Shown here piece by piece: positions 16,853-25,456 of a stretch of 59,668 bases of DNA. Location of the stretch: assembly GCA_009379995.1 (NCBI GenBank), contig WHSR01000023.1, positions 1 through 59,668 of the forward strand, in the 5' to 3' direction. Position 1 is the first letter of the stretch; the number at the start of each line of letters is the position of its first letter. Source of the DNA: Streptosporangiales bacterium (GTDB lineage Bacteria; Actinomycetota; Actinomycetes; Streptosporangiales; WHSR01). A model generated the notes under the pieces. That model did no database searches. It saw only the letters and a list, made by a program, of their open reading frames with translations, and was not told where the DNA came from. The translations under genes and the position numbers were made by a program.

Positions 16853-17775
16853 CGAGAGAGCGAGTCCATGGCGTCCCGGATGTGACCGCCGGCCTGGTCC
16901 ACCGCGGCCGCGGCGCGCTCGACCGACACCTGGCACAGCAGCGACACCAGCGCCACCCGGGTGTCGCCGCCCGCCCGCTCCAGCGCGGCGGCGCACGCCG
17001 CCGACTCCATGCCGGTGGCCTCCACCAGGATGGTGACCCCCCGGCCCCGCAGCTTGGCGTTGACCGCGGACAGGTTGACCATGAGGTTCGAGTACGTACG
17101 GCCCAGCCGCACCATGAGCGTCGTGGAGAACGTGTTGAGCACGAGTTTCTGGGCGGTGGCCGCCTTCATCCGGGTGGAGCCGGCGATGACCTCGGGTCCG
17201 GTGTCGACGGCGATGTGCAGGTCGACCTCCCGGCCGAACGCGGACCAGGGGTTCGCGCTCACCAGTACGGCCGTCGCGCCCGCCGCACGGGCGGCGCGCA
17301 GCGCGCCGACGACGTACGGGGTGCGGCCGCTGGCGGCCAACCCGAGGGCGACGTCGGCGCGCCGGACATCGGCGGCATCGCGCAATCCGGCCTCCTCGTC
17401 GTCCTCGACGTCCTCAAGCGGGCGGACCAGCGCGGAGAGACCGCCCGCGTGGTGGGCCACCACCTGGTCGGGGCGAACGCCGTACGTCGGCGGAAGCTCG
17501 GCCGCGTCCATGACCGCGATCCGTCCGGACGCACCCGCGCCGAAGTAGTGCACCCGGTGCCCGCCGCGCAGCGCGTCCAGGGCGATGTCCGCGGCACGTG
17601 CGATGTCCGGCAGCACCCGGCCCACCGCCGCCGGGACCTGTGCGTCCTCGGCGTTGATGAGCCGCGCCACCTCGAGCGTCGGCCGGGTGTCGATGTGGGT
17701 GGTACGAGGGTTGCGCCGCTCGGTTGGTACCTCGACGCGCTCGACCGGTGCCGCGTGGTCGCCGGTCGTGCTCAC
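16846..17775 (-). CDS. murQ: N-acetylmuramic acid 6-phosphate etherase
   Basis: The 309-residue protein is a SIS-domain MurQ with the signature FGAGASGRIAVMDAAELPPT, then LAASGRTPYVVGAL and EVIAGSTRMKAATAQKLVLN. It removes the lactyl ether from MurNAc-6-P to give GlcNAc-6-P and D-lactate, the central step in MurNAc salvage. The GTG start at 17775 overlaps the stop of the upstream RpiR-type regulator by four bases (GTGA), so the two are translated together. The product GlcNAc-6-P can feed the NagA encoded at 37-38 kb. Confidence 0.94.
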   Translation of the reverse strand: MSTTGDHAAPVERVEVPTERRNPRTTHIDTRPTLEVARLINAEDAQVPAAVGRVLPDIARAADIALDALRGGHRVHYFGAGASGRIAVMDAAELPPTYGVRPDQVVAHHAGGLSALVRPLEDVEDDEEAGLRDAADVRRADVALGLAASGRTPYVVGALRAARAAGATAVLVSANPWSAFGREVDLHIAVDTGPEVIAGSTRMKAATAQKLVLNTFSTTLMVRLGRTYSNLMVNLSAVNAKLRGRGVTILVEATGMESAACAAALERAGGDTRVALVSLLCQVSVERAAAAVDQAGGHIRDAMDSLSRP

Positions 17776-18716
17776 CCGCGCCTCCGGTCGGAGCGGACAT
17801 GCCGGTCCCGCACCGCCTCGTACGTCGCCGCGAGGGCTGCCCGGGTCTGGTCGTACGTGCGCTGGGCGACCCCGACGAACACGCAGTCGATGACGGTGAG
17901 CTGGGCGAGGCGGCTCGCGGTCGCCCCGGAGCGGAACGTGGTCTCCCGCGCCGCGGTGGTCAGCACCATGTCGGCTGCCTTGGTGATCGGCGAACGTGGA
18001 AAGTTCGTGAGCGCGATGGCTGTGGCTCCCCGCCGCCTGGCCACGGCCAGCGCGTCGATGGTGTCCACCGTCCCGCCGGTATGCGAGATGCCAAGGGCGA
18101 CGTCCCCGGGGCCGAGCACGGCGGCGCTGGTGAGCATGATGTGGGCGTCGGACCACGCGTACGAGGTGCGCCCGATGCGATGCAGCTTCTGCTGCAGGTC
18201 GTAGGCGACGAACGCGCTCGCCGCGACCCCGTAGATGTCGATCCGCCGCGCCCCGACGATGGCCTCGACGACCTGCTCCAGCGCGCCGATGTCGAGTTGG
18301 GCGGCGGTCTCCTCGACGGCCCTGGCGTCGGCGAATGCGATCTTCTCCACCACCTGGGAGAGCGTGTCCCCCTGGCCGATGTCGGCGCCGACCTCGCGAC
18401 CGCCGCGGCTGACCCCCTCCGCCCGGCCCGCCTCGGTGGCCAGGGTGAGGCGCAGCTCCGGATAGCCGGAGAAACCGATCGCGCGACAGAATCGGATGAC
18501 GGTGGTCTCCGAGGTGCCGCACACTTGGGCCAGCTCGGTGATGGTGGATACCGCCACCCCTGCCGGGTCCTCCACGAGCCGCTGCCCCACCCGGCGCTCC
18601 GCGGGAGGCAACGACGGGAGAAGCGACCGTACCCGCACGGCGGTGCTCAGCGGAGCCGTCGAGGTCTCCGCCTCGCCATCGTGGCGTGCAGGATCACCGG
18701 TTGCAGGGGTCGACAC
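17772..18716 (-). CDS. murR: RpiR/MurR-type transcriptional regulator with SIS domain
   Basis: The 314-residue protein has an N-terminal HTH of the RpiR type (about 30-105, with ITELAQVCGTSETTVIRFCR) and a C-terminal SIS sugar-phosphate-binding domain (about 145-290, with IYGVAASAFVAYDLQQKL and GISHTGGTVDTIDAL). Coupled to murQ, it most likely senses MurNAc-6-P and controls muropeptide salvage. A palindrome GTAAGAAACTTAC touches its GTG start codon, and a near-copy lies in front of nagZ. No Shine-Dalgarno is visible because the palindrome occupies that space. Confidence 0.85.
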   Translation of the reverse strand: MSTPATGDPARHDGEAETSTAPLSTAVRVRSLLPSLPPAERRVGQRLVEDPAGVAVSTITELAQVCGTSETTVIRFCRAIGFSGYPELRLTLATEAGRAEGVSRGGREVGADIGQGDTLSQVVEKIAFADARAVEETAAQLDIGALEQVVEAIVGARRIDIYGVAASAFVAYDLQQKLHRIGRTSYAWSDAHIMLTSAAVLGPGDVALGISHTGGTVDTIDALAVARRRGATAIALTNFPRSPITKAADMVLTTAARETTFRSGATASRLAQLTVIDCVFVGVAQRTYDQTRAALAATYEAVRDRHVRSDRRRG

Positions 18717-18729
18717 GTAAGAAACTTAC
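18717..18729. promoter_or_regulatory. Candidate MurR operator, site 1
   Basis: GTAAGAAACTTAC is a perfect inverted repeat (GTAAG, three bases, CTTAC) immediately in front of the regulator's start codon. Eleven of 13 positions match the site at 24947-24959 before nagZ, and further matching bases follow (AACTTAC then YTRCG). This argues for one regulator acting on both units. Confidence 0.6.
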
Positions 18730-18946
18730 TTGCGAAAGCCCATGAAGTCAACGGACCGTCACGGCCGAGCCGCGATTACGCAGGTCCGGGGCATTCCGCA
18801 AAATTCGTCACCTATCCGTGCCAACCTACCTCCGGGCTCAGGCGTGTAATCCCCAGCGCAGATCTTTGACAACCGCGGAGGGTCGGAAGCGGGGGCACTT
18901 AACGTATCGTACCGGCTCTCGGGGATCCGCAGGATGAGAGGACCTC

Positions 18947-19945
18947 ATGCGCAAGTACCTTGTCGTCGCGATCGCCGCTTGCTTCGCACTGGCGGTTCCG
19001 GGGATGGCGAGCGCCGACGAAACCGATCAAAGCCCGACGCCACCGACGCCGAGCGCTTCTCCGACTTCTTCGACGGAGACGCCGACGCCCGACCCGTCGG
19101 ACCCGTCCGCATCACCCTCGGGCGACCCGTCCCCGGGCGACTCCACCACCTACCCCACGGCCACGCCGTCACCCACCGACGACGGCGCCGACGGCTCGGC
19201 CGCAGCCAGGGAACCCGGGTTCTGGGTCGGCGACAGCGTCGTCGTGCCGGGGCAGTTGCTGTACGTCCAGGGCGACGGCTGCAAGGTGGGCTCCAAGGCG
19301 ACCGTCTACGGGGACGACGTCAAGCTCGGCAGCTTCGGCGTTGGCGGCCGGTTCCGGGTGTTCGTCGGCAACGTGACGGTCCCGAAGGGCTGGGCGGCAG
19401 GCGAGCACACGATCAGCGCGACCTGCCCGGGCTGGCCCAAGCGGCTGAGCGAGACCGTGATCGTCGATCCCAAGGCGTCCGCCCCGTTCATCGAGGTCAG
19501 CGACACCACCGTGAAGCCCGGCCAGGAGGTCGACGTCAGAGGCGGTACCTGCCTCCCACGGGGTACCGAGGTGACGGCACTGGACCACAGCACCGGCCGG
19601 GAGTTCGGTCTCTGGCTGACCAACGAGAAGGGCATCTTCTCGACCACGATCACCATCCCGGAGAGGTGGAGCCCGGGCTCGACGCACCCGGTCTCCTTCG
19701 CCTGCCACATCGAGGGGGAGGGTCCCCTTGTCCTCGGCGGCTTCGTGGACTTCAAGGTCATCGGCGAGCCGGGCGGTGGGCAGGATCCCGGTGACGACGG
19801 CGACGACGGCAAGGGCGAGGGCGACGTGCAGGGCGGCCAGCTGCCGTTCACCGGCGCGGCCGCGCTGCCGCTGCTCCTCGGCGTGGGCGCCGCGCTGGTC
19901 GCTGCCGGCGCGCTGCTGCTGATGGTGCGCCGCCGCAGGACGTAG
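18947..19945 (+). CDS. Sortase-anchored (LPFTG) surface protein
   Basis: The 332-residue protein has a signal peptide (MRKYLVVAIAACFALAVPGMASA), a Ser/Thr/Pro-rich stalk (about 25-85), and two Cys-containing beta domains (about 90-180 and 185-270). A Gly/Asp-rich linker follows, then the sorting signal: LPFTG at 299-303, a hydrophobic helix and an RRRR tail. It should be cross-linked to peptidoglycan by a sortase. No sortase gene lies in the window. The two beta domains look like related repeats, each with a GQxVxVxGxxC-type opening. The function is unknown. It sits between the two MurNAc-recycling units, on the opposite strand. Confidence 0.85.
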   Translation: MRKYLVVAIAACFALAVPGMASADETDQSPTPPTPSASPTSSTETPTPDPSDPSASPSGDPSPGDSTTYPTATPSPTDDGADGSAAAREPGFWVGDSVVVPGQLLYVQGDGCKVGSKATVYGDDVKLGSFGVGGRFRVFVGNVTVPKGWAAGEHTISATCPGWPKRLSETVIVDPKASAPFIEVSDTTVKPGQEVDVRGGTCLPRGTEVTALDHSTGREFGLWLTNEKGIFSTTITIPERWSPGSTHPVSFACHIEGEGPLVLGGFVDFKVIGEPGGGQDPGDDGDDGKGEGDVQGGQLPFTGAAALPLLLGVGAALVAAGALLLMVRRRRT

Positions 19946-19953
19946 TGCCATTG

Positions 19954-20018
19954 CGCCGAGATCTATGTTGCGGGGGCCATTTTGTCCGGTTTGGCACCCC
20001 ACAACATAGATCTCGGCG
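19954..20018. repeat. Long palindromic repeat, copy 1
   Basis: A perfect 17-bp stem (CGCCGAGATCTATGTTG at 19954-19970 with its complement at 20002-20018) extends partly through GGGG/CCCC. It encloses a loop containing TTTTGTCCGGTTTGGCA. A second, nearly identical element lies at 40663-40727. This copy is between two converging genes, so it could terminate both, but there is no T-tract. Confidence 0.9.
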
Positions 20019-20024
20019 TGTTAC

Positions 20025-21755
20025 TCAGTCTCCGCTGCGGGTCCAGCCGTCCGACCGAAAGCCGTCGGCATCGATCGGCCCGCCGTGGGCGTCGAACACC
20101 CGGACCCCGTCCACGTACACCCCGCGGCCCTGGTAGAGCGCATCGGTGGTGTACCGCCAGCGCAGCGCGGTGACTCCGGCCGGCAGCCCGGCCTGCGCAC
20201 GCAGCCAGCGCCGCCCCTGGAACCCGGAGAACGTCCCGTCCGTGCGCCATCGGTACCGACCCGTCCGCAGGGAGAGGGGAACCGGTTGCCACTCCCCGTC
20301 GACCCGCGCCTGTACGGTGCCGACGTCCGATTCGGCCTCGGTGTCGTACCAGAGGTCGAAGGTCGCCCGTCCACCGGAGGAGCGATCCGGGAGCGGCAGG
20401 GTGAGCGTGACGGTCCTGTCGTCGACCATGCCGGAGAACCACGCCGTCCGGCCGTCCCGCGGCCGCACCGGGAGCGCCCGCGCCAGGTCGCGCGCGACGG
20501 CCCGGCGGGCCGGGTTGTTCGACCCCCACTCCCGGGTCGGGTGCACCCGGTTGGTGAGCAGGACCGCGAAGGAGTGCGACAGCGGGTCGAGGACGAGGGA
20601 CGTGCCGGTGTAGCCGGTATGGCCGGCGGTGACCGGTGAGGCGAGCGCGTCCATGTACCAGCGCTGGGCGAGCTCGAAGCCGAGACCGTGGTTGTCGCCG
20701 GGGAACTCCTCGTTGAAGTCGGTGAGCAGCAGCCGGACGGACCGCTCGTCGAGGATCCGGGCGTCGCCGTACCGCCCGCCGTTCAGGACGGTCTGCGCGA
20801 GCACCGCGAGGTCGCGAGCGGTGGAGAAGACCCCCGCGTGGCCAGCGACGCCCTCCAGCGACCAGGCGTTCTCGTCGTGCACCTCGCCCCGCACCATCCC
20901 CCGCCCGGTCCACGGCTGGTACTCGGTGGCCGCGATCCGGTGCCGCTCGGAGTCGGGCGGGCGGTACCCGGTGTCGGTCATCCCCAGCGGCCCGGTGATC
21001 CCGCGCGCCACCGCGTCGTCGAGCCGGTGGCCGGTGACCTTCTCCACGAGCTTTCCAAGCGTGATCATGTTGAGGTCGGAGTAGAGGTACCGGTCGCCGG
21101 CCGGGGCCGCCGGCTCGACCGCGTACACAGCGGCGATGCGGGCCTCCGGCGTGGGGTAATCCGAGTACAGCGGCAGCCATTCCGGCAGCCCAGAGGTGTG
21201 GGTGAGCAGCTGCCGTACGGTGATGTCCCCCTTGCCGTTCTGGGCGAACCGCGGGATGTAGTCGGCGACCGCCGCGTCGAGGTCGAGGCGCCCCCGCTCC
21301 GCCTGCTGCACGGCGGCGATCGAGGTGAACAGCTTGGACACCGACGCCACGTCGAAGACGGTGTCCCGTCGCATCGGCACCCACCGCTCGCGCGGCAGCT
21401 CGGCCGCCTCGCCGGTCGCCTCGTCGTAGGAGGAGTAGCGCAGGGCGTGCCCGCGGGCCTGGTGCGTCACGATCGTCCCCCGGTGCGCCGCGAGCACCAC
21501 CGCGCCCGCGTACATGGGCGGTGACGAGGACAGGAAGCCGGACACATCCGGGGCGATGGCGGCGATGTGCTCGGGGATCAGCCCCGCATCGCGGGCCGAG
21601 CCGTACCGCAGGGTCTGGTGCGGCGTGAAGCGCACGTCGGCCGCCGTGGCAGTCGGCGGACCGGCCTCGCTCTCGGCCGCGTCAACCACGCGTGCTGGCA
21701 CGGAAGCGCAGAGTAGACCCCCGAGGGCCACGAGGACGACTACATGACCGCGCAT
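20025..21755 (-). CDS. Secreted serine hydrolase of the class C beta-lactamase family (AmiE-like) with C-terminal beta domain
   Basis: The 576-residue exported protein begins with a signal peptide. It carries the serine beta-lactamase/DD-peptidase motifs SxxK (SVSK, Ser138-Lys141), a YxN-like YSD (Tyr225) and HTG in AGHTGYTGTSLV. In Bacillus the gene next to nagZ and namZ encodes AmiE, a MurNAc-L-alanine amidase of this fold, and the context here is the same. About 140 extra residues follow the catalytic domain (ATFDLWYDTEAESDVGTVQA and VYVDGVRVFD); they look like a beta-sandwich as in immune-inhibitor-A-type proteins. It lies 13 bp downstream of namZ in one operon. It could alternatively be an esterase. 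Confidence 0.8.
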   Translation of the reverse strand: MRGHVVVLVALGGLLCASVPARVVDAAESEAGPPTATAADVRFTPHQTLRYGSARDAGLIPEHIAAIAPDVSGFLSSSPPMYAGAVVLAAHRGTIVTHQARGHALRYSSYDEATGEAAELPRERWVPMRRDTVFDVASVSKLFTSIAAVQQAERGRLDLDAAVADYIPRFAQNGKGDITVRQLLTHTSGLPEWLPLYSDYPTPEARIAAVYAVEPAAPAGDRYLYSDLNMITLGKLVEKVTGHRLDDAVARGITGPLGMTDTGYRPPDSERHRIAATEYQPWTGRGMVRGEVHDENAWSLEGVAGHAGVFSTARDLAVLAQTVLNGGRYGDARILDERSVRLLLTDFNEEFPGDNHGLGFELAQRWYMDALASPVTAGHTGYTGTSLVLDPLSHSFAVLLTNRVHPTREWGSNNPARRAVARDLARALPVRPRDGRTAWFSGMVDDRTVTLTLPLPDRSSGGRATFDLWYDTEAESDVGTVQARVDGEWQPVPLSLRTGRYRWRTDGTFSGFQGRRWLRAQAGLPAGVTALRWRYTTDALYQGRGVYVDGVRVFDAHGGPIDADGFRSDGWTRSGD

Positions 21756-21768
21756 GATGAGGACCTCG

Positions 21769-23067
21769 TCAGTGGTAGAGGAGATAACGTTCGCGGACGG
21801 CGCGGAACCGCCGCAGCTCGTCTTGCCAGCCGGCGATCACCTCGTCCGCGTCCTTGCCCGCGTCGATGGCGGTCCGCACCCGGTCGGATCCGGTCAGCTT
21901 GTCGATCCAGTACGGGTGCTCCTCGCCCTCGTCGCGGCGCCAGGAGAACTTGTCAGGGTGCAGCCGGGCGACGCTCGCCAGCATCGCGATCCCGGTACCT
22001 ACCGCGTCGAACCTCTCCCGGTCGGTGACGTGCAACTGGACCCCGCCGCAGGCCTCCCCCTGCCACTTGGAGAAGGTCGGCTGGAAGTACGCCTCGCGGA
22101 ACCACGCACCCGGCAGCCCGGCCCGGTTCAGCGCATCGCTCCAGCGGTGGTCGACGTACGGCGCGCCGATCAGCTCGAACGGCAGTGCCGTACCGCGTCC
22201 CTCGGACAGGTTGGTGCCCTCGAACATGCAGGTGCCTGGGTACACGGTCGCCGTGTCGACGGTGGGCATGTTCGGCGACGGCAACACCCAGGGCAGACCC
22301 GTCTCGGTGTAGGGCATGCGCCGGCGCCAGCCCGTCATCCGCACCGCGGCGAGGTCGACCCGCCCTCCGTCCTCGATGGGCAGAAACTCACCGTTGAACA
22401 GACGGGCCAGTTCGGCCACCGTCATCGCGTGCGCCTGGGAGATCGGCTTGCGTCCGACGAAGGTCGCGTACTCCTCGTGCAGCACCGGGCCGGCCGCCTC
22501 CTCGACGCCGAGCGGGTTCGGCCGGTCCAGCACGACGAACCGTTTTCCGGCCAGCGCGGCGCCCGCCATCGCGTCGTACATCGTCCAGATGTAGGTGTAG
22601 AAGCGCGCGCCCACGTCCTGGATGTCGAACAGAACGGTGTCCACCCCGGACTTGCCGAAGGTCTCGGCCAGCTCCCGCGGGCCCTTGCCGTAGGTGTCGT
22701 ACACCGGCAGGCCGGTGCGAGGATCCCGGTACGAGCCCTCGGAGCCGCCGGCCTGCGCCGAGCCGCGGAAGCCGTGCTCCGGCCCGAAGACGACCACCAG
22801 CTCGACGTCCCGGCTCGCGTGCATCACGTCCACTTCGTGCCGCAGGTCGGGAAGCACGCCGGTGGGGTTGGTGATGACGCCGACCTTCTGACCCTGCACG
22901 AGGCGGTACCCGTCGGCGGCGAGCATCTCCACCCCGGTGCGGACGACGCGGCCACGGGCGGGCGAGACCGCCGACGGCCCGGCCCGCGCCTGGGGAGCGG
23001 AGCCGCCGAGTGCCGCGGCGCCGACGGCCGCCACGGCGGTCTGCTTGAGGAACACCCGGCGGTCCAT
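21769..23067 (-). CDS. namZ: Exo-beta-N-acetylmuramidase (DUF1343/NamZ family)
   Basis: The 432-residue protein has a twin-arginine signal (DRRVFLK at residues 2-8, then a hydrophobic helix and ARA). It then has the DUF1343 family body: GQKVGVITNPTGVLPD, VVVFGPEHGFRG, TVLFDIQDVGARFYTYIWTM and VLDRPNPLG. NamZ removes MurNAc from the non-reducing end of peptidoglycan fragments. The conserved Glu of GPEHGF and Asp of DIQDVG are present. It is the middle gene of a nagZ-namZ-amiE-like operon with 9 and 13 bp gaps. Export by Tat implies it acts folded outside the membrane. Confidence 0.9.
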   Translation of the reverse strand: MDRRVFLKQTAVAAVGAAALGGSAPQARAGPSAVSPARGRVVRTGVEMLAADGYRLVQGQKVGVITNPTGVLPDLRHEVDVMHASRDVELVVVFGPEHGFRGSAQAGGSEGSYRDPRTGLPVYDTYGKGPRELAETFGKSGVDTVLFDIQDVGARFYTYIWTMYDAMAGAALAGKRFVVLDRPNPLGVEEAAGPVLHEEYATFVGRKPISQAHAMTVAELARLFNGEFLPIEDGGRVDLAAVRMTGWRRRMPYTETGLPWVLPSPNMPTVDTATVYPGTCMFEGTNLSEGRGTALPFELIGAPYVDHRWSDALNRAGLPGAWFREAYFQPTFSKWQGEACGGVQLHVTDRERFDAVGTGIAMLASVARLHPDKFSWRRDEGEEHPYWIDKLTGSDRVRTAIDAGKDADEVIAGWQDELRRFRAVRERYLLYH

Positions 23068-23076
23068 GGCGATCCC

Positions 23077-24906
23077 TCAGTAGCCGAGCCCGTGGCCGTA
23101 CGGGTACAGCACCCGGTCGGGATCGTCGGCGGCCGGGATCGAGACCGGCAGCCGGCCACGGGGTGACACCTCGCCGAACAGCACCCGGGTCACCGACTCC
23201 AGGGACACCCCTGTGTAGGAGTACGTGGCCAGGTACGCCGGCACCTCGGTGATGTGGGCGATGTCGTACGGGTCGCGCACGGCGACGGCGACGACCGGCA
23301 CGCCGGCCGCGACGAGGGCCCGCACCAGCTTCGCCTGCTGGGCGTCCCCCCGCACCCGGTTCGTCGTCACCACCGTCACGTCGTGGGCCTTGGCCCGCTC
23401 CACCGCGGCGTCGATCTCCTCCTGGGTGGGCGCGTCCCCGGTCGGGTAGACGTCGGTGCGGGCGCCACGCTCGGCGATGCGCGCGCCGAGCCCCTCCGTC
23501 GTGGCCCCGCCCCAGCCCGTGACGAGGACGCTGCGATCCCCGCCGGGACGCAGCGGGAGCAGCCCGGCCTCGTCCTTCACCAGCGTCACCGTGCGGTCGG
23601 TGATGCGCTGGGCCGTCGCCCGGTGGTCGCGGTTGCCGACCGTCTGGGAGACGCGCTCGGGGTCGACGTAGGGGTTGGCGAACAGGCCAAGCCGCTGCTT
23701 GAGCCGCAGGATCCGCTCCACCGACTGGTCGAGGCGCCGCTCGCTGATCTCCCCGCTGCGCACCGCTTCGAGCACGGCGTTGTACTGCTGCTCGAACTTC
23801 CCGTCCGGCGGCTTGAGCAACTGGTCGACGCCGGCCTTGAGGGCGAGGACCGGCACCTCGTCGTCCCCGTACTTCTCCCGCACCCCGTCCATGTCGAGGG
23901 CGTCGGTGACGACCACCCCGTCGTAGCCCATCTCCTCGCGCAGGATTCCGTTCATGATCGGCTGCGACAGCGTCGCCGGGTCCTCCGAGGGGTCCAGCGC
24001 CGGCACGACGATGTGTGCCGTCATGATCGAGTCGACGCCGCTGCCTATCGCCGCGCCGAACGGCGGCTCGTCGATCCGCTGCCACTCCTCGCGGGTGTGG
24101 TTGATGATCGGGATGCCGGTGTGGCTGTCGACGTCGGTGTCGCCGTGGCCGGGGAAATGCTTGGCGGTCGCGGCCACCTTTCCGCCCTGGTACCCATCGG
24201 TGGCCGCGGCGGTCATCTCGGCGACGAGCGCCGGGTCCGACCCGAACGAGCGCACCCCGATGACCGGGTTCTGCGGGTTGACGTTGACGTCAGCCACCGG
24301 GGCGTAGTCCTGGTTGATGCCCATCGCGCGGAGCTCCGCGCCGGTGACATGCGCCGCGGCGGTGGCATCCGCCGGCCGGCGCCCGGCGCCGAGCGCCATG
24401 TTGCCGGGGAACTCCGTGGCCGGCGGGCCGATCCGGGTGACCACGCCCTGTTCCTGGTCGGCGCCGATCATCAACGGGATTCGCGGGCGCCCCCGCATCC
24501 CGGCCCGCTGGATGCCGTTGGACAGCTTGGCGATCTGCTTCGGGTTGTCCAGGTTGTCGGCGTAGTAGATGACTCCGCCGACCGGGTAGGCGTCGATGAG
24601 CTGGGCCGCGTTGTCCACGCCGTACAGGCGGCGGTTGGCGGCCACGCTGTCCTGGTCGCTCGCGTCGGCCCGATGCCCGTAGAACTGGACGACGAAGAGC
24701 TGGCCGACCTTCTCCTCAAGCGTCATTCGCTGAAGCATCGCACGGACCCGGGCGTCGTCGCGGGCGCGTACCTGGTCGTCGTGCCAGGCCTCGGGCACGT
24801 CACCCCCGGGATCGGCGAAGGCGCTGCTGCCGGGCACCACAGCCGTGCAGAGCAGAGCAACACCGAGCAGGACCGGGAGGGATGCACGCCGCACGAGCCG
24901 TCTCAT
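23077..24906 (-). CDS. nagZ: Exo-beta-N-acetylglucosaminidase, glycoside hydrolase family 3
   Basis: The 609-residue protein has a signal peptide (MRRLVRRASLPVLLGVALL onward). The GH3 TIM-barrel contains MIGADQEQGVVTRI, the catalytic KHFPGHGDT loop and the nucleophile region VVVTDALDMDGV. A second alpha/beta domain runs to GHGLGY. The long, secreted two-domain form matches Gram-positive NagZ (as in Bacillus), which trims GlcNAc from muropeptides outside the cell. ATG 24906 is preceded by GGAGGG. The open frame reaches 24981 but without support. It is the first gene of the operon, and a MurR-like box lies 41 bp upstream of the start. Confidence 0.92.
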   Translation of the reverse strand: MRRLVRRASLPVLLGVALLCTAVVPGSSAFADPGGDVPEAWHDDQVRARDDARVRAMLQRMTLEEKVGQLFVVQFYGHRADASDQDSVAANRRLYGVDNAAQLIDAYPVGGVIYYADNLDNPKQIAKLSNGIQRAGMRGRPRIPLMIGADQEQGVVTRIGPPATEFPGNMALGAGRRPADATAAAHVTGAELRAMGINQDYAPVADVNVNPQNPVIGVRSFGSDPALVAEMTAAATDGYQGGKVAATAKHFPGHGDTDVDSHTGIPIINHTREEWQRIDEPPFGAAIGSGVDSIMTAHIVVPALDPSEDPATLSQPIMNGILREEMGYDGVVVTDALDMDGVREKYGDDEVPVLALKAGVDQLLKPPDGKFEQQYNAVLEAVRSGEISERRLDQSVERILRLKQRLGLFANPYVDPERVSQTVGNRDHRATAQRITDRTVTLVKDEAGLLPLRPGGDRSVLVTGWGGATTEGLGARIAERGARTDVYPTGDAPTQEEIDAAVERAKAHDVTVVTTNRVRGDAQQAKLVRALVAAGVPVVAVAVRDPYDIAHITEVPAYLATYSYTGVSLESVTRVLFGEVSPRGRLPVSIPAADDPDRVLYPYGHGLGY

Positions 24907-24946
24907 GGTGCCCTCCACAGGCAATAAACAACCACATTGGAGAGAT

Positions 24947-24959
24947 GCAAGGAACTTAC
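24947..24959. promoter_or_regulatory. Candidate MurR operator, site 2
   Basis: GCAAGGAACTTAC differs from the perfect palindrome in front of the regulator gene at only two of 13 positions. It lies upstream of the nagZ-namZ-amiE-like operon. Its position, 41-53 bp before the ATG, fits a repressor site over the promoter. Confidence 0.55.
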
Positions 24960-24999
24960 CTACGTCATCTGCGGGGGTCAATGGACGCCGGGGCCGACA

Positions 25000-25446
25000 T
25001 TACCCATCACTAAGATCACCTTCTCGATCGAGGGCAAAACGGATCTTCTTCGCGTAGACCTCGGCCGGGTGCTCGGCGTCGTACGGATGGCGGGGGCCGA
25101 GCCAGAACCGAAGACCGTCCTTCCTGCGTCGAGGTATGACGTGCAGGTGCAGATGCGGGACGGACTGGCTCACCACGTTGTTGATCAGAACCATCGAGCC
25201 GTCTGCCTCGAGCCCGGTCTCTATGGCGCGTTCGAGGCGTTGTGCCTCGAGGAAGAACTCTTCCACCCTGTCCGCCGGCAGATCGCTCAGCAACCGAACA
25301 TGGATCTTCGGTACGAGCAGCGTGTGGCCACGGAAAAGAGGTCGGTGATCGAGGAACGAGACGAGGCGGTCGTTCTCGTGAATCAGCGTGGCCTGCTTGT
25401 CGCCTCGGATGATGGCGCAAAAGGTGCACTTGGCATCGTCCGTCAT
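25000..25446 (-). CDS. HIT family hydrolase
   Basis: The 148-residue protein has the histidine-triad motif HLHLHVIPRR near residue 105 and an N-terminal CTFCAIIRGD, typical of Fhit/HINT-like nucleotide hydrolases or transferases. The substrate is probably a nucleoside 5'-phosphoramidate or dinucleotide. ATG 25446 is seven bases after GGAG; an upstream in-frame GTG (25452) is too close to that site. It is 10 bp downstream of the TetR gene and probably co-transcribed with it. Confidence 0.88.
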   Translation of the reverse strand: MTDDAKCTFCAIIRGDKQATLIHENDRLVSFLDHRPLFRGHTLLVPKIHVRLLSDLPADRVEEFFLEAQRLERAIETGLEADGSMVLINNVVSQSVPHLHLHVIPRRRKDGLRFWLGPRHPYDAEHPAEVYAKKIRFALDREGDLSDG

Positions 25447-25456
25447 CCGCACGCTC

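Noticed and set aside
19954..20018. Palindromic repeat as a simple rho-independent terminator
   Set aside because: No T-tract on either side and loop conserved with the second copy; termination alone does not explain it.
23254..24927. 557-residue plus-strand open frame opposite nagZ
   Set aside because: Antisense shadow of a clear GH3 enzyme.
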